Shown here: positions 8,894 through 18,261 of the stretch, one piece after another
Layout: each line of letters opens with the position of its first letter
How positions within the stretch are numbered: the stretch's first letter is position 1
DNA from: Maricurvus nonylphenolicus
GTDB taxonomy: Bacteria; Pseudomonadota; Gammaproteobacteria; Pseudomonadales; Cellvibrionaceae
NCBI RefSeq assembly: GCF_042854845.1
Contig: NZ_AP031498.1
Coordinates: 1,798,001-1,862,000 of the forward strand
DNA: 64,000 nt
Direction of reading: 5' to 3'
Notes under the pieces: generated by a model
Seen by the model: only the letters and a program-made list of their open reading frames with translations
What the model was told of the DNA's origin: nothing
The model's database searches: none
Position numbers and translations under genes: made by a program

Positions 8894-9541
8894 ATGAAAA
8901 GCTTTACACAAGTAAGCGGTGTGGCGGCTCCTATGGATCGCGCCAACGTAGATACCGATTTAATAATTCCCAAGCAGTTTTTGAAATCCATCAAGCGCAG
9001 TGGTTTTGGTCCTAATCTGTTTGATGAGCTGCGTTATTTGGATGAGGGTCAGCCTGGTCAGGATTGCACTAATCGCCCGGTAAACGAAGAATTTCCGCTG
9101 AACTTCCCGCGTTATAAAGGTGCTCAGGTACTGTTGGCGCGTGAGAACTTTGGTTGCGGTTCCAGTCGTGAACACGCCCCTTGGGCGCTGGACGATTACG
9201 GTTTTCGAGCGGTAATCGCGCCAAGCTTTGCTGATATCTTCTTCAATAACTGTTTCAAAAACGGTTTGCTGCCCATCATCCTCAGTGAGGAGATTGTTGA
9301 TCAGCTGTTTACCGAAATGTATGCCGAAGAAGGCTACGAGTTGACTATCGATCTGGCTGCACAAACCGTGACTACACCGAAAGGTGAGTCTTTCAGTTTT
9401 GAGGTGGACGAATTCCGCAAACACTGCCTGTTAAATGGTTTGGACGATATAGGTCTGACCTTGCAGGAGGCGGATGCGATCCGTGCCTATGAAGAAAAAC
9501 GCAGGGCTCAAACGCCTTGGTTGTTTGACGTGGTCAAGTAA
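8894..9541 (+). CDS. leuD: 3-isopropylmalate dehydratase small subunit
   Basis: The 215-residue LeuD is the swivel domain that completes the isopropylmalate isomerase. It begins MKSFTQVSGVAAPMDRANVDTD, with the family's DTDLIIPKQFLK stretch. The substrate-contact loop ARENFGCGSSREHAPWAL is intact. The C-terminus ending TPWLFDVVK is normal. It is cotranscribed with leuC upstream and leuB 21 bases downstream. Confidence 0.97.
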   Translation: MKSFTQVSGVAAPMDRANVDTDLIIPKQFLKSIKRSGFGPNLFDELRYLDEGQPGQDCTNRPVNEEFPLNFPRYKGAQVLLARENFGCGSSREHAPWALDDYGFRAVIAPSFADIFFNNCFKNGLLPIILSEEIVDQLFTEMYAEEGYELTIDLAAQTVTTPKGESFSFEVDEFRKHCLLNGLDDIGLTLQEADAIRAYEEKRRAQTPWLFDVVK

Positions 9542-9562
9542 GGACACTAACGAGAGATTATC

Positions 9563-10639
9563 ATGAGTAAAAATGTATTAGTGATGGAAGGGGACGGTAT
9601 CGGCCCCGAGATTATCCGTGAAGCCCGCAAAGTGCTGGAGCGAGTTAACGAGCTGGATAATCTGGATCTGGAATTTACCGAAGCTATGTTGGGTGGCCGC
9701 GCTTACGACAAGCATGGTCATCCGTACCCGGAAGAAACCCGTGAAAAAGCCCGCGCTGCCGATGCCATTCTGTTTGGTTCTGTGGGTGGTCCGCAGTGGG
9801 ATGGTAAAACCGAGCGTCACCTGCGCCCGGAAGCCGGTCTGTTGGATATCCGCTCTGATCTGGATCTGTTTGCTAACCTGCGTCCGGCCATTACCTTTGC
9901 GCAGCTGGCCGATGCTTCGCCGCTGAAGCCTGAGCTGGTTGCCGGCCTGGATATTCTGATTGTCCGCGAGCTGACCGGTGGTATCTACTTCGGTGAGCCA
10001 CGCGGTATTCGCACCTTGGAAAACGGCGAACGTCAGGGTTACAACACCGATGTTTACTCCGAGTCCGAGATTCGTCGCATTGGCAAGGTTGCTTTCGAGG
10101 CCGCACAAAAACGTGGCAAGAAAGTGTGCTCTGTCGATAAGGCTAATGTGATGGAAGTGACTGTTCTGTGGCGTGAAGTGATGGACGAGTTGGCCAAAGA
10201 CTACCCGGATGTTGAATTGACCCATATGTATGTCGACAACGCGGCAATGCAACTGGTGGTTAATCCCAAGCAGTTCGACGTTATCGTAACCGGCAACCTG
10301 TTTGGTGACATTCTGTCTGATGAAGCCTCCATGTTGACCGGCTCCATCGGTATGCTGCCATCTGCTTCTCTGAACGAGGGAAATCAGGGCTTCTACGAGC
10401 CTTCCCACGGTTCTGCACCGGATATTGCTGGTCAGAATATTGCCAACCCGCTGGCAACCATTATGTCTGCCGCCATGATGTTGCGTTATTCGCTGGGTGC
10501 TGGCGCTGCGGCTGACCGTGTTGAGGCGGCGGTATCCAATGTGTTGGATCAGGGTTTGCGTACCGGTGACATCATGTCTGAAGGTATGACCAAGGTCTCC
10601 ACCAGTGAAATGGGTGATGCAGTCGTTGCAGCTCTGTAA
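9563..10639 (+). CDS. leuB: 3-isopropylmalate dehydrogenase
   Basis: LeuB oxidises and decarboxylates 3-isopropylmalate with NAD+ to give 2-oxoisocaproate. The 358-residue protein shows the N-terminal LVMEGDGIGPEI, the substrate-binding ELTGGIYFGEPRG, the metal-binding GNLFGDILSDEASMLTGSIG, and the nucleotide-binding EPSHGSAPDIAGQNIANPLA. Translation starts at ATG 9563. It is the last gene of leuCDB, and two stem-loops follow the stop. Confidence 0.97.
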   Translation: MSKNVLVMEGDGIGPEIIREARKVLERVNELDNLDLEFTEAMLGGRAYDKHGHPYPEETREKARAADAILFGSVGGPQWDGKTERHLRPEAGLLDIRSDLDLFANLRPAITFAQLADASPLKPELVAGLDILIVRELTGGIYFGEPRGIRTLENGERQGYNTDVYSESEIRRIGKVAFEAAQKRGKKVCSVDKANVMEVTVLWREVMDELAKDYPDVELTHMYVDNAAMQLVVNPKQFDVIVTGNLFGDILSDEASMLTGSIGMLPSASLNEGNQGFYEPSHGSAPDIAGQNIANPLATIMSAAMMLRYSLGAGAAADRVEAAVSNVLDQGLRTGDIMSEGMTKVSTSEMGDAVVAAL

Positions 10640-10646
10640 GCCTGCT

Positions 10647-10670
10647 GGCTAAAGGGCTCGCCCTTTAGCC
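10647..10670 (+). terminator. Stem-loop after leuB
   Basis: GGCTAAAGGG, loop CTCG, then CCCTTTAGCC: a perfect 10-bp stem just after the leuB stop. No U-run follows, so it may stabilise or attenuate rather than fully terminate. Confidence 0.5.
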
Positions 10671-10674
10671 TTGG

Positions 10675-10717
10675 CTTGGTGTTAGACTTGGTGTTACATA
10701 AGCCCTCTAACACCAAG
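10675..10717. repeat. 12-bp inverted repeat upstream of asd
   Basis: CTTGGTGTTAGA and its exact reverse complement are separated by 19 bases, directly after the leuB stem-loop. The loop contains a second partial copy (CTTGGTGTTA). It could be a second terminator stem or a regulatory site for asd; the sequence does not decide. Confidence 0.5.
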
Positions 10718-10813
10718 CTTCCCGCCTGAATGTGTGGTATCATTCGCACCCGAATTTTTTCGTGATCCGCCACCGATGGCGGGTATATCTAACCTTCTAA
10801 GAGATTTAACACA

Positions 10814-11923
10814 ATGCGCGTAGGTTTTGTTGGCTGGCGCGGCATGGTTGGCTCCGTACTGATGGAGCGCATGCTTGCTGAGAATGATTTTGCCGATATC
10901 GATCCGGTATTCTTTACCACCTCCAATGTGGGCGGTCAGGGCCCGGCTATTGGTAAGGATATTCCAGCCTTAAAAGATGCCTACGCGATTGAAGAGTTAG
11001 CCCAACTGGAAGCCATTGTTTCCTGTCAGGGTGGTGATTACACCAAGGCTGTATTTGGCAAGCTGCGTGAAAGTGGCTGGAATGGCTACTGGATTGATGC
11101 GGCTTCCAGTCTGCGTATGGACGACGATGCGCTGATTATCCTTGATCCAGTGAATATGGACGTGATCAAAGACGGCCTGGCCAAGGGTGTTAAAAACTAC
11201 ATTGGCGGTAACTGCACTGTGAGCCTGATGCTGATGGGCCTGGGTGGCTTGTTCCGCGAAGGTCTGGTGGAGTGGGTGTCTGCCATGACGTATCAGGCCG
11301 CTTCCGGTGCTGGCGCGCAGAATATGCGTGAGCTGATCAGCCAGATGGGCGTGCTGCGTGATAATGTCGCTGACGAGCTGGCCAATCCTGCCAGTGCCAT
11401 TCTGGAAATCGATCAGAAGATTGCCGACACCATGCGTGCCGACAGCTTCCCAACCGATAACTTCGGTCATCCGCTGGCTGGTAGCTTGCTGCCATTTATC
11501 GATACCCAGCTGGAAAACGGTCAGAGCCGTGAAGAGTGGAAAGCGCAAGCAGAAACCAACAAGATTCTGGGTCGTGACGGTAATCCGATTGCTATCGATG
11601 GTACCTGTGTACGTATTGGTGCTATGCGCTGTCACAGCCAGGCGCTGACAATCAAGCTGACCAAAGATGCGCCGATTGCCGATATCGAGTCTATTATTGC
11701 CGAGTCTAACGAGTGGGCTTCTGTTGTGCCCAATGATCGTGAGTTGACCATGCGTGACCTGACCCCAACCAAAGTGACCGGCACCTTGTCGATTCCGGTT
11801 GGCCGTCTGCGCAAAATGAATATGGGCCCTGAGTTCCTCAATGCATTCACCGTTGGTGATCAGTTGTTGTGGGGTGCTGCAGAGCCGCTGCGCCGTATGT
11901 TGCGCATTTTGAAAGAAGCCTAA
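10814..11923 (+). CDS. asd: Aspartate-semialdehyde dehydrogenase (gammaproteobacterial type)
   Basis: Asd reduces aspartyl phosphate to aspartate semialdehyde, the branch point for lysine/diaminopimelate, threonine and methionine. The 369-residue length and the start MRVGFVGWRGMVGSVLMERM match the E. coli/Pseudomonas-type enzyme. The catalytic cysteine lies in YIGGNCTVSLMLMGLGGL, and the catalytic histidine region is VRIGAMRCHSQALTIKL. It has its own upstream gap of 174 bases and a terminator after the stop. Confidence 0.96.
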   Translation: MRVGFVGWRGMVGSVLMERMLAENDFADIDPVFFTTSNVGGQGPAIGKDIPALKDAYAIEELAQLEAIVSCQGGDYTKAVFGKLRESGWNGYWIDAASSLRMDDDALIILDPVNMDVIKDGLAKGVKNYIGGNCTVSLMLMGLGGLFREGLVEWVSAMTYQAASGAGAQNMRELISQMGVLRDNVADELANPASAILEIDQKIADTMRADSFPTDNFGHPLAGSLLPFIDTQLENGQSREEWKAQAETNKILGRDGNPIAIDGTCVRIGAMRCHSQALTIKLTKDAPIADIESIIAESNEWASVVPNDRELTMRDLTPTKVTGTLSIPVGRLRKMNMGPEFLNAFTVGDQLLWGAAEPLRRMLRILKEA

Positions 11924-11950
11924 ATATTTACGTCAAAGGCTTATACTGTA

Positions 11951-11974
11951 AAGGTCGGTTCGCCGGCCTTTTTT
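11951..11974 (+). terminator. Rho-independent terminator after asd
   Basis: AAGGTCGG, loop TTCG, CCGGCCTT followed by TTTT. One G-T pair; the U-run is clear. Confidence 0.85.
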
Positions 11975-12009
11975 CGTTTTAGTGAATTGGATTGATATTG
12001 AGAGACACC

Positions 12010-13032
12010 ATGACCCAAACCTATGATGTAGCAGTAGTTGGTGCCACCGGAGCGGTGGGGGAAGCCATGATCGAAATTCTGGAACAGCGGGATTTCCCGG
12101 TGGGTACTCTGTACCCGTTAGCTAGTGAACGCTCTGCCGGTGCAAGCATCATGTTCAAAGGCAAGTCGGTACGTGTTGAGCGACTCGATGAGTTTGACTT
12201 CAGTCAGGCGCAGATTGGCTTGTTCTCTGCCGGCGGCAGTGTTTCCGCCGAGTTTGCACCCAAGGCAGCCGCTGCGGGTTGTGTGGTGATCGACAATACC
12301 TCGCACTTCCGTTACCACGAAGATGTGCCTTTGGTGGTGCCGGAAGTAAACCCGGAAGCCATTGCCCAATATAAAGACAAGGGCATTATTGCCAACCCAA
12401 ATTGTTCAACCATTCAAATGCTGGTGGCCCTTAAGCCTCTGTATGATGCGGTGGGTATTGAGCGCATAACTGTGTCTACCTATCAGGCTGTGTCTGGTAC
12501 GGGTAAGGCGGCTGTAAATGAGTTGGCCGGGCAAACCGCGCGCTTGTTAAATGGCCAACAGGCCGAAAATAACGTCTATCCGAAACAAATCGCCTTTAAT
12601 GTGTTGCCGCATATCGACGTATTCCAGGATAACGGCTATACCAAAGAAGAGATGAAGATGGTTTGGGAGACCCAGAAAATCTTCGATGATGCACAAATTC
12701 AGGTAAATCCGACCTGTGTTCGCGTGCCAGTGTTCTATGGGCATTCTGAATCAGTCCATATTGTTACCCGTGAACCTGTCAGTGTGGATTTTGCCACTGA
12801 ACTGTTGGAGCAGGCGCCTGGCGTAGAAGTCATGGATAGCCATGAAGATGGCGGTTATCCGACACCGCAGGCTGAGTCAGCTGGACAGGATGAAGTCTTT
12901 GTCGGCCGCATTCGTCAAGACCTGTCAAGCGATAAAGGTCTCAATTTGTGGATTGTGTCAGATAATGTAAGAAAAGGTGCCGCACTTAACAGTGTGCAAA
13001 TCGCCGAATTGTTGATAAAAAGCTATTTGTAA
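12010..13032 (+). CDS. Second aspartate-semialdehyde dehydrogenase-family protein
   Basis: A 340-residue paralogue of Asd from the other bacterial branch, the counterpart of the second asd-like gene that follows asd in Pseudomonas. It keeps the NADP-binding VVGATGAVGEAMIEIL, the catalytic cysteine in IIANPNCSTIQMLVALKPL, and the active-site histidine region VRVPVFYGHSESVHI, so it may be active rather than degenerate. ATG 12010 was preferred over TTG 11992 because a GAGAGAC ribosome site precedes it and the Rossmann motif starts on time. The adjacent asd has its own terminator, so the two are probably transcribed separately. Confidence 0.9.
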   Translation: MTQTYDVAVVGATGAVGEAMIEILEQRDFPVGTLYPLASERSAGASIMFKGKSVRVERLDEFDFSQAQIGLFSAGGSVSAEFAPKAAAAGCVVIDNTSHFRYHEDVPLVVPEVNPEAIAQYKDKGIIANPNCSTIQMLVALKPLYDAVGIERITVSTYQAVSGTGKAAVNELAGQTARLLNGQQAENNVYPKQIAFNVLPHIDVFQDNGYTKEEMKMVWETQKIFDDAQIQVNPTCVRVPVFYGHSESVHIVTREPVSVDFATELLEQAPGVEVMDSHEDGGYPTPQAESAGQDEVFVGRIRQDLSSDKGLNLWIVSDNVRKGAALNSVQIAELLIKSYL

Positions 13033-13259
13033 TAGATACTTACCGGGATTAGTGAAGAAATATTCGAGGTTTTCGAGCTAACCAGATTCAATTTTGGCGT
13101 TTTGGGGTGTCTCTTTCGGGATGTATGTCTACAGGCATGAGGAGATGCGCGCCAGCGGTCAGCTTGGTTGCCAGGATTAGCACCAGCTCGCTACATAGCA
13201 GGGTTGGGAAGAATAATATTGGCTACCAGGGGCCAAGGAGATAATAAAAGGATCGACCT

Positions 13260-16200
13260 ATGCGTCTTCGTAAACTGGCTTTAGCGGTTGGGCTGGCAAG
13301 TGCCTTGGGCACAGAGGTGGCCAGCGCTCTGGGGTTGGGCGAAATCAAGCTCAACTCCACTTTGAACCAACCTTTGGATGCAGAAATCAGACTGCTGCAG
13401 GTAAGAGACCTGACGCCTGAAGAGATCTTGGTGGCCTTGGCCTCGCGAGATGATTTCAATCGTGCCGGTGTGGATCGGCCGTTTTTCCTTACCGGGCTTA
13501 AATTTAGCGTTGTGCTTGATGGTGCCGATGGGCCCAAGGTCAGGGTGACCTCACGCAAGCCTGTGCGCGAGCCCTATCTGAATTTCCTGGTTGAAACCCA
13601 GTGGCCAAGTGGTCGCCTGTTGCGCGAATACACCTTGTTGATGGACTTGCCGGTCTTCTCTGAAGAGCGTGCAGCCCCGGTTACTCGCGCGGCTAAGCCA
13701 GAGCCAAAACCTCAAACGCAAGCTCGACAGCCAGCCTATCAGCAACCGCAACAGTCGGTTTCTCGTCCGCCTGCGCAGACCGAACGTCAAGAACAGGCTC
13801 CAGCACCTCGTCAAACGCCTCGTCAGCCACAGTATGGCCAGAGTGGAGAGGTTTATGGGCCGGTTGGTGCCAGCGATACCCTGTGGGAAATTGCCCTGAA
13901 AGCACGCCCAAGTCGTCAGTATTCTGTTCAGCAGACCATGCTGGCTATTCAGCGTTTGAACCCTGAAGCCTTTATCAATGGCAATATCAATTTATTGCGT
14001 AAAGGTCAGGTTCTGCGCCTGCCAAAAGCTGAACAGATTGATGGTTTGTCCGAGCGTCAGGCGGTCAATGAAGTCGCTTTCCAAAATACCCAGTGGTCCG
14101 GTGACCCTAACGGTCAAGTTAGCGGGCCACAACTCGAAGCCGGTAAACGTTTAGCCGAGCGTTCCGAAGAGCGTCAAACCGTCGAAGGGCGCTTGAAGCT
14201 GGCATCTGGCGGTGCCGATGGTGCCGAAGCCGGTCGTGCTGACGGAGCCGAAGGTGGTGATGTTGATGCTCTGCAAAACGAATTGGCGATCTCGCTGGAA
14301 GAGCTGGATCGCAGCCGCCGAGAGAACAGTGATTTAAAAGAGCGTGTTGCCGAGCTTGAAGATCAAATCTCCACGATGGAGCGTTTGGTCGAAGTGAGTA
14401 ATGAGCAGCTACGTGCGTTGCAATTAGCCGCAGAGCAGGGTGATCAACAGTTGGCAGAAGCTGCCAGCCAGATTGAAACTCCGGAAGAGCCAGTAACCGC
14501 TGAACCAGCAGAAGCGCAAACCGAAGTAACTGATCAAACTGCTGAAGCAACACCAGCGCCGGTTACAGAACCTGCGCCGCAAGTGAAGAAGCCTGACCCA
14601 AGTAAAAATGTGGTGGTGTCTTCCAAGCCTGCTGAGAAAGGGTTTATTGATACCCTGCTCGATAATATCTTGCTGGTAGGCGCAGGCCTGTTAGCCATTA
14701 TCGGTGCTGCGGTTGTTTTCCTGCGTCGTCGCAGTGAGCGCGAAGAAGAGCAAGAGCTTGAGTCTGCGCTGGATCGCCTGCCGGAAGAGGATGACTTCGA
14801 TTCCCCATTTGCTGGTGAGGCTGAAGAAACTGAAGAGTTGGCGCTGGATGAGCCATCTGAAGCTGAAGATCTTGAGTTGCCGCTGGAAGACGATTCAGAA
14901 GAAGTTGAACCGCTGTTGGGTGGTGAGCTGGACTTTGATGACGCTGGTGCAACCGGTGAAGCGGAAACTGATGATGCTGTCGGTGAAGCAGATATCTACA
15001 TTGCCTACGGCAAGCTGGATCAAGCCGAAGATATGCTGCAGAAAGCCATCGATGCTGATCCTGGTAATACCGCCGCACGACTGAAACTGATGGAAGTCTA
15101 TGTGGAAGGTAAAAACCTGACCGCTTTCGATCAGCAGTATGCGCAAGTACAAGGTGATGTTGTTGCAGAAGAGCGAGCCAGTGAGCTGCGTAGCCAGTTT
15201 GCCGATGCGCCTGCTTTTGATGCCAGTGCAGTTGAAGCTGTAACAGAAGACAGCACTTTGGATCTGGATGAGCCGGAATCGGCAGATGCTGAGCTGGATT
15301 TGGACGTATCCGATGATCTGAGCTTGGATGAACCTCTGTTGGGCGATGATGATCTATCCCTTGATGACCTTTCGCTGGACGATGCTGAGCTAGATGGCTC
15401 TGCGTTGGATGATGTGGCAATTGAGGGCAGTGAGGATCAGGTAGAAGAAGATCTGGGCCTGGATTTTGATCTTGGTGATTTGGAAACTTCTAGCGACGAC
15501 ACTGCTACAGAAGAGCTTGATGATGATTTGGGTGAGCTGTCGTTGGATCTGGATTTAACCGATCTTGATACCGAAGTACCTGCTGATGATAACGCTCTGG
15601 ATCTGGACTTTGATCTTGGTGACGATACCGCAGAAGAAGCTCCAGCAGAAACTGAGGCTACCGAAGAATTCTCTTTGGATTTGGATACTGACTCAGCTGG
15701 CGATCTGGATGCTGCCGAGGAAGAAGATTTAGGTATCGATTTTGATCTGGGCGATGTTGAGCCTCAAGCTGATGATGCGGATACCGGTTTTGAATTGGAT
15801 CTTGATCTGGACAGTGAGCCAGAGACGATCGTTGAAGACGATGGTGATTTAAGTCTGGATCTGGATGAAGGTTTGGATCTGGATTTAACTGAAGACGAAG
15901 TGCCTGCGCTTGATGATGCTCTGACCCTGGATGATGAGCTGTCACTGGATTTACCTGAGGAAGCTCCTGCTGTTGAATCTGAGCCACCTGTTCTTGAGGC
16001 AGCTGAAGCCGAGCCTGCCGATGAGTTTGATATGGATCTGGATTCACTCGACAGTGGTGATATGGATCTGGCTGCACTGGATGAAGAGGTTGATGCGTTA
16101 GCCGGTAATCTGGATTTGGCATCTGAAGAGTTCGGTGACGAATTTGGTGATGATGCTGCAGAGCCTGTTGATCTGAGTGCGGCAGATTTATCCCTGGATG

Positions 16201-16841
16201 ATGTTGTTACGGATACTGAAGAGGTTCCAACTCTTGATTCCGCCGATGAGGCTCCAGTGGAAGAAGCTCCAGTGATGGAAGAGCCGCTAAGTGATTTCGG
16301 TGATCTGTCTCTGGAAGAGCCTGTAGTTGAAGAAGAGCCTGTAGTTGAAGAAGAGCCTGTAGTTGATGAAGCACCTGCTGCGGGTTTGGATGCTGAGATT
16401 GAGCCTCTTGATGATTTATCTTTGGATCTCAGTGAGGAGTTTGCTGAGCCGTCTACAGAGGATGCAGCAGTTGAAGAATTGTCTGTAGAGCAGCCTGCTG
16501 AGGAAGAGCCAGAGTTCGATATCGCAGCGGACCTGGGTATCGATCTGGATGCCGAGCCAGAAGCTGAAACCGAAGATGATGTTTTCGATGCAGCCCTGTC
16601 TGATATCCCAACCAGCGATGCCGAGGATTTGGCCGCTGACGATATTATGGACGAGGACCTGGATGCTGAGCTGGACTTCCTGGCTGATACCGATGAGGCG
16701 GCGACCAAGTTGGATCTGGCCCGTGCCTACATCGATATGGGTGATAAGGACGGTGCCAAGGATATCCTGGGTGAGGTAGTTGCCGAGGGTAATGCTGATC
16801 AGAAGAAGGATGCTGAGGAGTTGTTGTCTCGTATTAACTAG
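13260..16841 (+). CDS. fimV: FimV/HubP-family polar hub protein
   Basis: A large 1193-residue FimV. In order: signal peptide (to about residue 23); conserved FimV N-terminal domain (LGLGEIKLNSTLNQPLDAEI); a Pro/Gln-rich linker; a periplasmic LysM domain (about 200-255) for peptidoglycan binding; a coiled coil (about 340-390); one membrane helix (about 463-487, ILLVGAGLLAIIGAAVVFL) followed by an Arg-rich anchor; a TPR-like segment (ADIYIAYGKLDQAEDMLQKA); a very long Asp/Glu/Leu-rich cytoplasmic region; and the conserved C-terminal helical motif (KLDLARAYIDMGDKDGAKDI). FimV organises the cell pole for type IV pili, flagella and chromosome partners. The acidic region is unusually repetitive. 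Gene order with asd and truA matches Pseudomonas. Confidence 0.96.
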   Translation: MRLRKLALAVGLASALGTEVASALGLGEIKLNSTLNQPLDAEIRLLQVRDLTPEEILVALASRDDFNRAGVDRPFFLTGLKFSVVLDGADGPKVRVTSRKPVREPYLNFLVETQWPSGRLLREYTLLMDLPVFSEERAAPVTRAAKPEPKPQTQARQPAYQQPQQSVSRPPAQTERQEQAPAPRQTPRQPQYGQSGEVYGPVGASDTLWEIALKARPSRQYSVQQTMLAIQRLNPEAFINGNINLLRKGQVLRLPKAEQIDGLSERQAVNEVAFQNTQWSGDPNGQVSGPQLEAGKRLAERSEERQTVEGRLKLASGGADGAEAGRADGAEGGDVDALQNELAISLEELDRSRRENSDLKERVAELEDQISTMERLVEVSNEQLRALQLAAEQGDQQLAEAASQIETPEEPVTAEPAEAQTEVTDQTAEATPAPVTEPAPQVKKPDPSKNVVVSSKPAEKGFIDTLLDNILLVGAGLLAIIGAAVVFLRRRSEREEEQELESALDRLPEEDDFDSPFAGEAEETEELALDEPSEAEDLELPLEDDSEEVEPLLGGELDFDDAGATGEAETDDAVGEADIYIAYGKLDQAEDMLQKAIDADPGNTAARLKLMEVYVEGKNLTAFDQQYAQVQGDVVAEERASELRSQFADAPAFDASAVEAVTEDSTLDLDEPESADAELDLDVSDDLSLDEPLLGDDDLSLDDLSLDDAELDGSALDDVAIEGSEDQVEEDLGLDFDLGDLETSSDDTATEELDDDLGELSLDLDLTDLDTEVPADDNALDLDFDLGDDTAEEAPAETEATEEFSLDLDTDSAGDLDAAEEEDLGIDFDLGDVEPQADDADTGFELDLDLDSEPETIVEDDGDLSLDLDEGLDLDLTEDEVPALDDALTLDDELSLDLPEEAPAVESEPPVLEAAEAEPADEFDMDLDSLDSGDMDLAALDEEVDALAGNLDLASEEFGDEFGDDAAEPVDLSAADLSLDDVVTDTEEVPTLDSADEAPVEEAPVMEEPLSDFGDLSLEEPVVEEEPVVEEEPVVDEAPAAGLDAEIEPLDDLSLDLSEEFAEPSTEDAAVEELSVEQPAEEEPEFDIAADLGIDLDAEPEAETEDDVFDAALSDIPTSDAEDLAADDIMDEDLDAELDFLADTDEAATKLDLARAYIDMGDKDGAKDILGEVVAEGNADQKKDAEELLSRIN
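16317..16370 (+). repeat. Three 18-bp tandem repeats inside fimV
   Basis: The unit GAGCCTGTAGTTGAAGAA is repeated three times (the last copy with one change), encoding EPVVEE. It lies within the acidic linker, so in-frame copy-number change would only alter linker length. Confidence 0.9.
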
Positions 16842-16862
16842 GGATAACTAAGTCCTTCTCTT

Positions 16863-16897
16863 AAAAACCCGGTTGGTTTTCCAATCGGGTTTTTTTA
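16863..16897 (+). terminator. Rho-independent terminator after fimV
   Basis: ACCCGGTTGG, loop TTTT, CCAATCGGGT followed by seven T. Strong. Confidence 0.9.
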
Positions 16898-16924
16898 TGG
16901 TTTCTAGATGGTGGATTTAAACCC

Positions 16925-17087
16925 GGAGGCAGTCGGGGGAAGCTGCTCTTCGCGCCCATAAGCGGCCGGAAAAAGTCAGCGCCTCGGAAACTCGCGATGC
17001 TCAGACAGCCTCGGCGACTACCCTGACTTTTTCCGGCCGCTTAAGCGATGGGCTGATTGCTACGATCAGCTTCCCCCGACTGCCTCC
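16925..17087 (+). repeat. Palindromic element family A, copy 1
   Basis: A 163-bp imperfect palindrome. The outer arms begin GGAGGCAGTCGGGGGAAGCT and end AGCTTCCCCCGACTGCCTCC, a perfect 20-bp pairing. An inner stem pairs AAGCGGCCGGAAAAAGTCAG with CTGACTTTTTCCGGCCGCTT. Between outer and inner stems lie two unpaired but conserved stretches, CTCTTCGCGCCCAT on the left and AAGCGATGGGCTGATTGCTACG on the right (the latter beginning in the inner stem). With the fimV terminator this fills most of the 336-bp gap before truA. The same element recurs at 33078 and 44570 in the same orientation, always after the 3' end of a plus-strand gene. Confidence 0.9.
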
Positions 17088-17177
17088 TTGCTTTGTGCTA
17101 TCCCTTTTCTTGATAGCTTCTAACATTTACTGCAAATCGATAGAATACGCGGCCACATGATTTGAAGTTGACCTCCT

Positions 17178-18074
17178 ATGTCCAAAGACCATTTCCCCAA
17201 AACAGGCGAGTATTACCGCAACTGTGAGGTGCTAGAAGGTGGCGCTTTGCCGGAAGGTATGGTGCGAGTGGCGTTGGCTGTGGAATATAACGGAGCCTGT
17301 TTTCATGGGTTTCAGAGTCAGCCCAGTGGGGTGGCTACGGTGCAGCAGGCGTTGGAGAAAGCGCTGTCTAAAATCGCCAATGAAGAGATTACCTTAGTCT
17401 GTGCAGGTCGCACCGATGCGGGTGTTCATGCGACTGGCCAGATTGTGCATTTCGATACCTTAGCTCAGCGTCCCGACAAAGCCTGGGTGCTGGGGGTTAA
17501 TGCTGAGCTGCCTGATACGGTCAGTGTGCGTTGGGCCAAGCAGGTACCGGCGCAGTTTCATGCGCGTTTTAGTGCAACCGCTCGGGCCTACCGTTATGTG
17601 ATTTGTAATAGCTATGCGCGTCCTGCGTTGCAGTTTGATCAGTTAACCTGGGAGCGTCGTGAGCTGGATATTGCGAAGATGGAGCAGGGGGCCAAGCAGT
17701 TGATTGGTCGTCATGACTTCAGTTCTTTCCGAGCCTCTCAGTGCCAGGCAAAAAGCCCGGTGCGGGAGATTACCCATTTCGATCTGCATCAGCGCGGTGA
17801 GTTGATTGTGTTGGAGGTGAAGGCCAACGCGTTTCTCCACCATATGGTGCGCAATATGGTAGGGGTTTTACTGGCCATTGGTGCAGGTGAGGCTGAGCCT
17901 CAGTGGGTGAGTGAGCTGCTGGCGATTAAGGACCGCCGTCAGGCCGGTGTCACCGCTAAACCTCACGGCCTCTATCTGGTGGCTGTGGACTACCCAGAGC
18001 ACTTTGAGTTGCCTCAGCTGGCCCCTGGGCCGCATTTTTTCGCTGAACCGGTTGGCGGTTTCAGTCGTATCTAA
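17178..18074 (+). CDS. truA: tRNA pseudouridine(38-40) synthase
   Basis: TruA converts U38-U40 of tRNA anticodon stems to pseudouridine. The catalytic aspartate lies in CAGRTDAGVHATGQIVHF. Further family blocks are ALAVEYNGACFHGFQSQP, FHARFSATARAYRYVI and HHMVRNMVGVLLAIG. From ATG 17178 the protein has 298 residues, with about 27 residues before the conserved core. A second ATG at 17259 directly after GGAAGGT would give a more typical short N-terminus, so the true start is uncertain. Confidence 0.95.
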   Translation: MSKDHFPKTGEYYRNCEVLEGGALPEGMVRVALAVEYNGACFHGFQSQPSGVATVQQALEKALSKIANEEITLVCAGRTDAGVHATGQIVHFDTLAQRPDKAWVLGVNAELPDTVSVRWAKQVPAQFHARFSATARAYRYVICNSYARPALQFDQLTWERRELDIAKMEQGAKQLIGRHDFSSFRASQCQAKSPVREITHFDLHQRGELIVLEVKANAFLHHMVRNMVGVLLAIGAGEAEPQWVSELLAIKDRRQAGVTAKPHGLYLVAVDYPEHFELPQLAPGPHFFAEPVGGFSRI

Positions 18075-18261
18075 TCATTCAATCCCGGCTATTTGTTCCG
18101 GCCTTGCGCTTTCTGGCTAAATGGCCGGTCTGCAAGGCTAAAATGGCTTCTGGGGTGTCTGGAATTCTGCTAAGATGCTGGGTTTTTTGACGGTCGCTAA
18201 TTGTAGGGATGTTCTAAGGAATTATTCCGAGAGCGGCTGACCTCTTGGGGAATCGTTTTAC

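Noticed and set aside
15250..16450. CRISPR-like or minisatellite array inside fimV
   Set aside because: Repeats are imperfect, in frame and without unique spacers; they encode acidic protein repeats.
15764..16708. A 314-residue Ser-rich minus-strand frame opposite fimV
   Set aside because: It is the antisense of the Asp/Glu-rich repeats (GAT/GAA read backward gives Ser-rich text). Low complexity, no independent evidence.
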